This document shows, piece by piece, positions 5,258 through 6,204 of a stretch of DNA of 6,204 bases. Under the pieces are notes generated by a model. That model was given only the letters and a program-made list of their open reading frames with translations, was not told the DNA's origin and ran no database searches. How positions within the stretch are numbered: the stretch's first letter is position 1; every line of letters begins with the position of its first letter. The stretch lies in the NCBI GenBank assembly GCA_023251285.1, contig JAHEZB010000148.1, forward strand, positions 1 to 6,204, in the 5' to 3' direction. Origin of the DNA: Chitinophagaceae bacterium (GTDB lineage: Bacteria; Bacteroidota; Bacteroidia; Chitinophagales; Chitinophagaceae). Made by a program: the position numbers and the translations under genes.

Positions 5258-6204
5258 CTACCACGATCTTTTTCCGTCAAAATTTTCCAGTTCTTTTGCA
5301 ACGGCATTTAAGAATGTCGAACCCAAAGCACCATCAATAATCCGATGATCGTAGCTCAATGAAAGGTACATCATATGACGAATTGCAATGCTGTCCCCTT
5401 GTTCACTTTCAATTACAACCGGGCGTTTTTTGATGGCGCCGACTGCAAGAATCGCTACCTGCGGTTGATTAATGATAGGCGTTCCCATGAGGCTGCCAAA
5501 TGTTCCTACATTCGTGATGGTGAAAGTGCCGCCAGCAGTATCATCCGGTTTTAATTTATTATTTCTAGCGGCGTTTGCGAGACCATTTACTTGTTTTGTA
5601 AGTCCGGTTAAATTCAACTGATCAGCATTTTTAATTACCGGAACGATTAAATTCCCCGAGGGCATTGCAGTTGCCATGCCTACATTAATATCCTTTTTGA
5701 TGACAATTTTATCTCCATCTACACTGCTGTTAATGAGGGGATATTTTTTGATGCATTTTATAATCGCTTCTATGAATAATGGTGTAAAAGTTATTTTTTC
5801 ACCTTCCCTTTTTTCAAAATCTTTTTTGATTCTCTCACGCCATAAAACCATGTTTGTAACGTCGCATTCGGTAAAACTGGTAACATGTGCACTGGTGTTT
5901 TGACTGTCGATCATGTGTTTAGCAATCATCTTACGCATTCGATCCATTTCAATTATTTCCACATTTCCCGAATATACTGTCGGCGTATATTCCTGCTTTG
6001 CCGGCGTTTGTGGTACTTCGTGAACAGCAGGTGTAGCTTGAATCTGATCGCTTTGCTGTGGTTGTTGTGGTTTGGATTGAGGCGCATTTTTTCTTTTTTC
6101 CAAATACGACATGATATCTTTTTTGCTCACTCTCCCATCCTGGCCTGTTCCTTCAATATTCTCCAACTCATTCATAGAAATTCCTTCACTAGCCGCAATA
6201 TTCA
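5258..6204 (-). CDS. 2-oxo acid dehydrogenase complex E2 (dihydrolipoamide acyltransferase), C-terminal part, cut by window edge
   Basis: E2 is the core of the pyruvate, 2-oxoglutarate or branched-chain 2-oxo acid dehydrogenase complex and moves the acyl group from lipoyl-lysine to CoA. The first ATG inside the window, at 6175, is not the start: the same frame continues to the edge and adds NIAASEGIS, which completes the E1/E3-binding domain (NIAASEGIS-MNELENIEGTGQDGRVSKKDI). The lipoyl domain must lie beyond the edge. Counting from the Met at 6175, residues 1-25 belong to that binding domain, 26-68 are a Pro/Gln-rich flexible linker, and about 72-303 the catalytic domain. SYDHRIIDG has the catalytic His at 277 and Asp at 281 in the D-H-R-x-x-D-G motif. 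FTITNVGTFGS and INQPQVAILAVGAI are also typical. The sequence looks more like acetyl- or branched-chain-type E2 than SucB, but the substrate cannot be fixed without neighbours. It ends convergently with the binding-protein gene. Confidence 0.92.
   Translation of the reverse strand, partial: NIAASEGISMNELENIEGTGQDGRVSKKDIMSYLEKRKNAPQSKPQQPQQSDQIQATPAVHEVPQTPAKQEYTPTVYSGNVEIIEMDRMRKMIAKHMIDSQNTSAHVTSFTECDVTNMVLWRERIKKDFEKREGEKITFTPLFIEAIIKCIKKYPLINSSVDGDKIVIKKDINVGMATAMPSGNLIVPVIKNADQLNLTGLTKQVNGLANAARNNKLKPDDTAGGTFTITNVGTFGSLMGTPIINQPQVAILAVGAIKKRPVVIESEQGDSIAIRHMMYLSLSYDHRIIDGALGSTFLNAVAKELENFDGKRSW

Noticed and set aside
5136..5348. 70-residue plus-strand open frame across the TTCAATA array
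   Set aside because: Its middle is only translated repeat (NIQYSIF), its 3' part overlaps the conserved C-terminus of E2 on the other strand, and it has no ribosome site or family resemblance.
6173..6175. ATG as the start of the E2 gene
   Set aside because: It falls inside the E1/E3-binding domain. The frame stays open to the edge and the upstream residues NIAASEGIS belong to the same domain.

Overview
This AT-rich window looks like ordinary chromosome of a Bacteroidota bacterium, most likely Chitinophagales/Chitinophagaceae. The evidence is: weak or absent Shine-Dalgarno sequences, several TAnnTTTG-type -7 promoter elements, a head-GIN (DUF2807) lipoprotein, a secreted aspartyl protease with a PDZ domain, a futalosine-pathway menaquinone gene, and GuaA and E2 proteins of Bacteroidota type. 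The assignment is inferred from protein character; no marker RNA gene is present.

Layout. (1) 1-160, minus: N-terminus of MqnC, running off the left edge. (2) 244-1428, plus: secreted two-lobed aspartyl protease with a C-terminal PDZ domain, divergent from mqnC across 83 bp. (3) 1510-2214, minus: DUF2807 lipoprotein, convergent with the protease across an 81-bp gap of unusually high GC. (4) 2345-3900, plus: guaA (GMP synthase), broken by a frameshift at about 2867 where 2 nt stand in place of the 9 nt expected for a conserved Val-Gln-Phe; everything else in the gene is intact. (5) 3947-5125, plus: secreted type-1 periplasmic-binding-fold protein, 46 bp after guaA. (6) 5161-5206: perfect 7-bp tandem repeat (TTCAATA, 6.6 copies) between convergent genes. 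(7) 5258-6204, minus: catalytic part of a 2-oxo acid dehydrogenase E2, running off the right edge.

The genes do not form one pathway. They cover menaquinone synthesis (mqnC), GMP synthesis (guaA), central oxidative metabolism (E2) and three envelope or periplasmic proteins. Every gene here belongs to a recognisable family, and I see no mobile element, CRISPR array, RNA gene or defence system. The observations most worth following are the 7-nt loss in guaA (real mutation or assembly error), the A AAA AAA heptamer that happens to lie in the right phase for a -1 shift just before the premature stop, the heptanucleotide repeat, and the GC-rich gap. I do not see a convincing new biological system.
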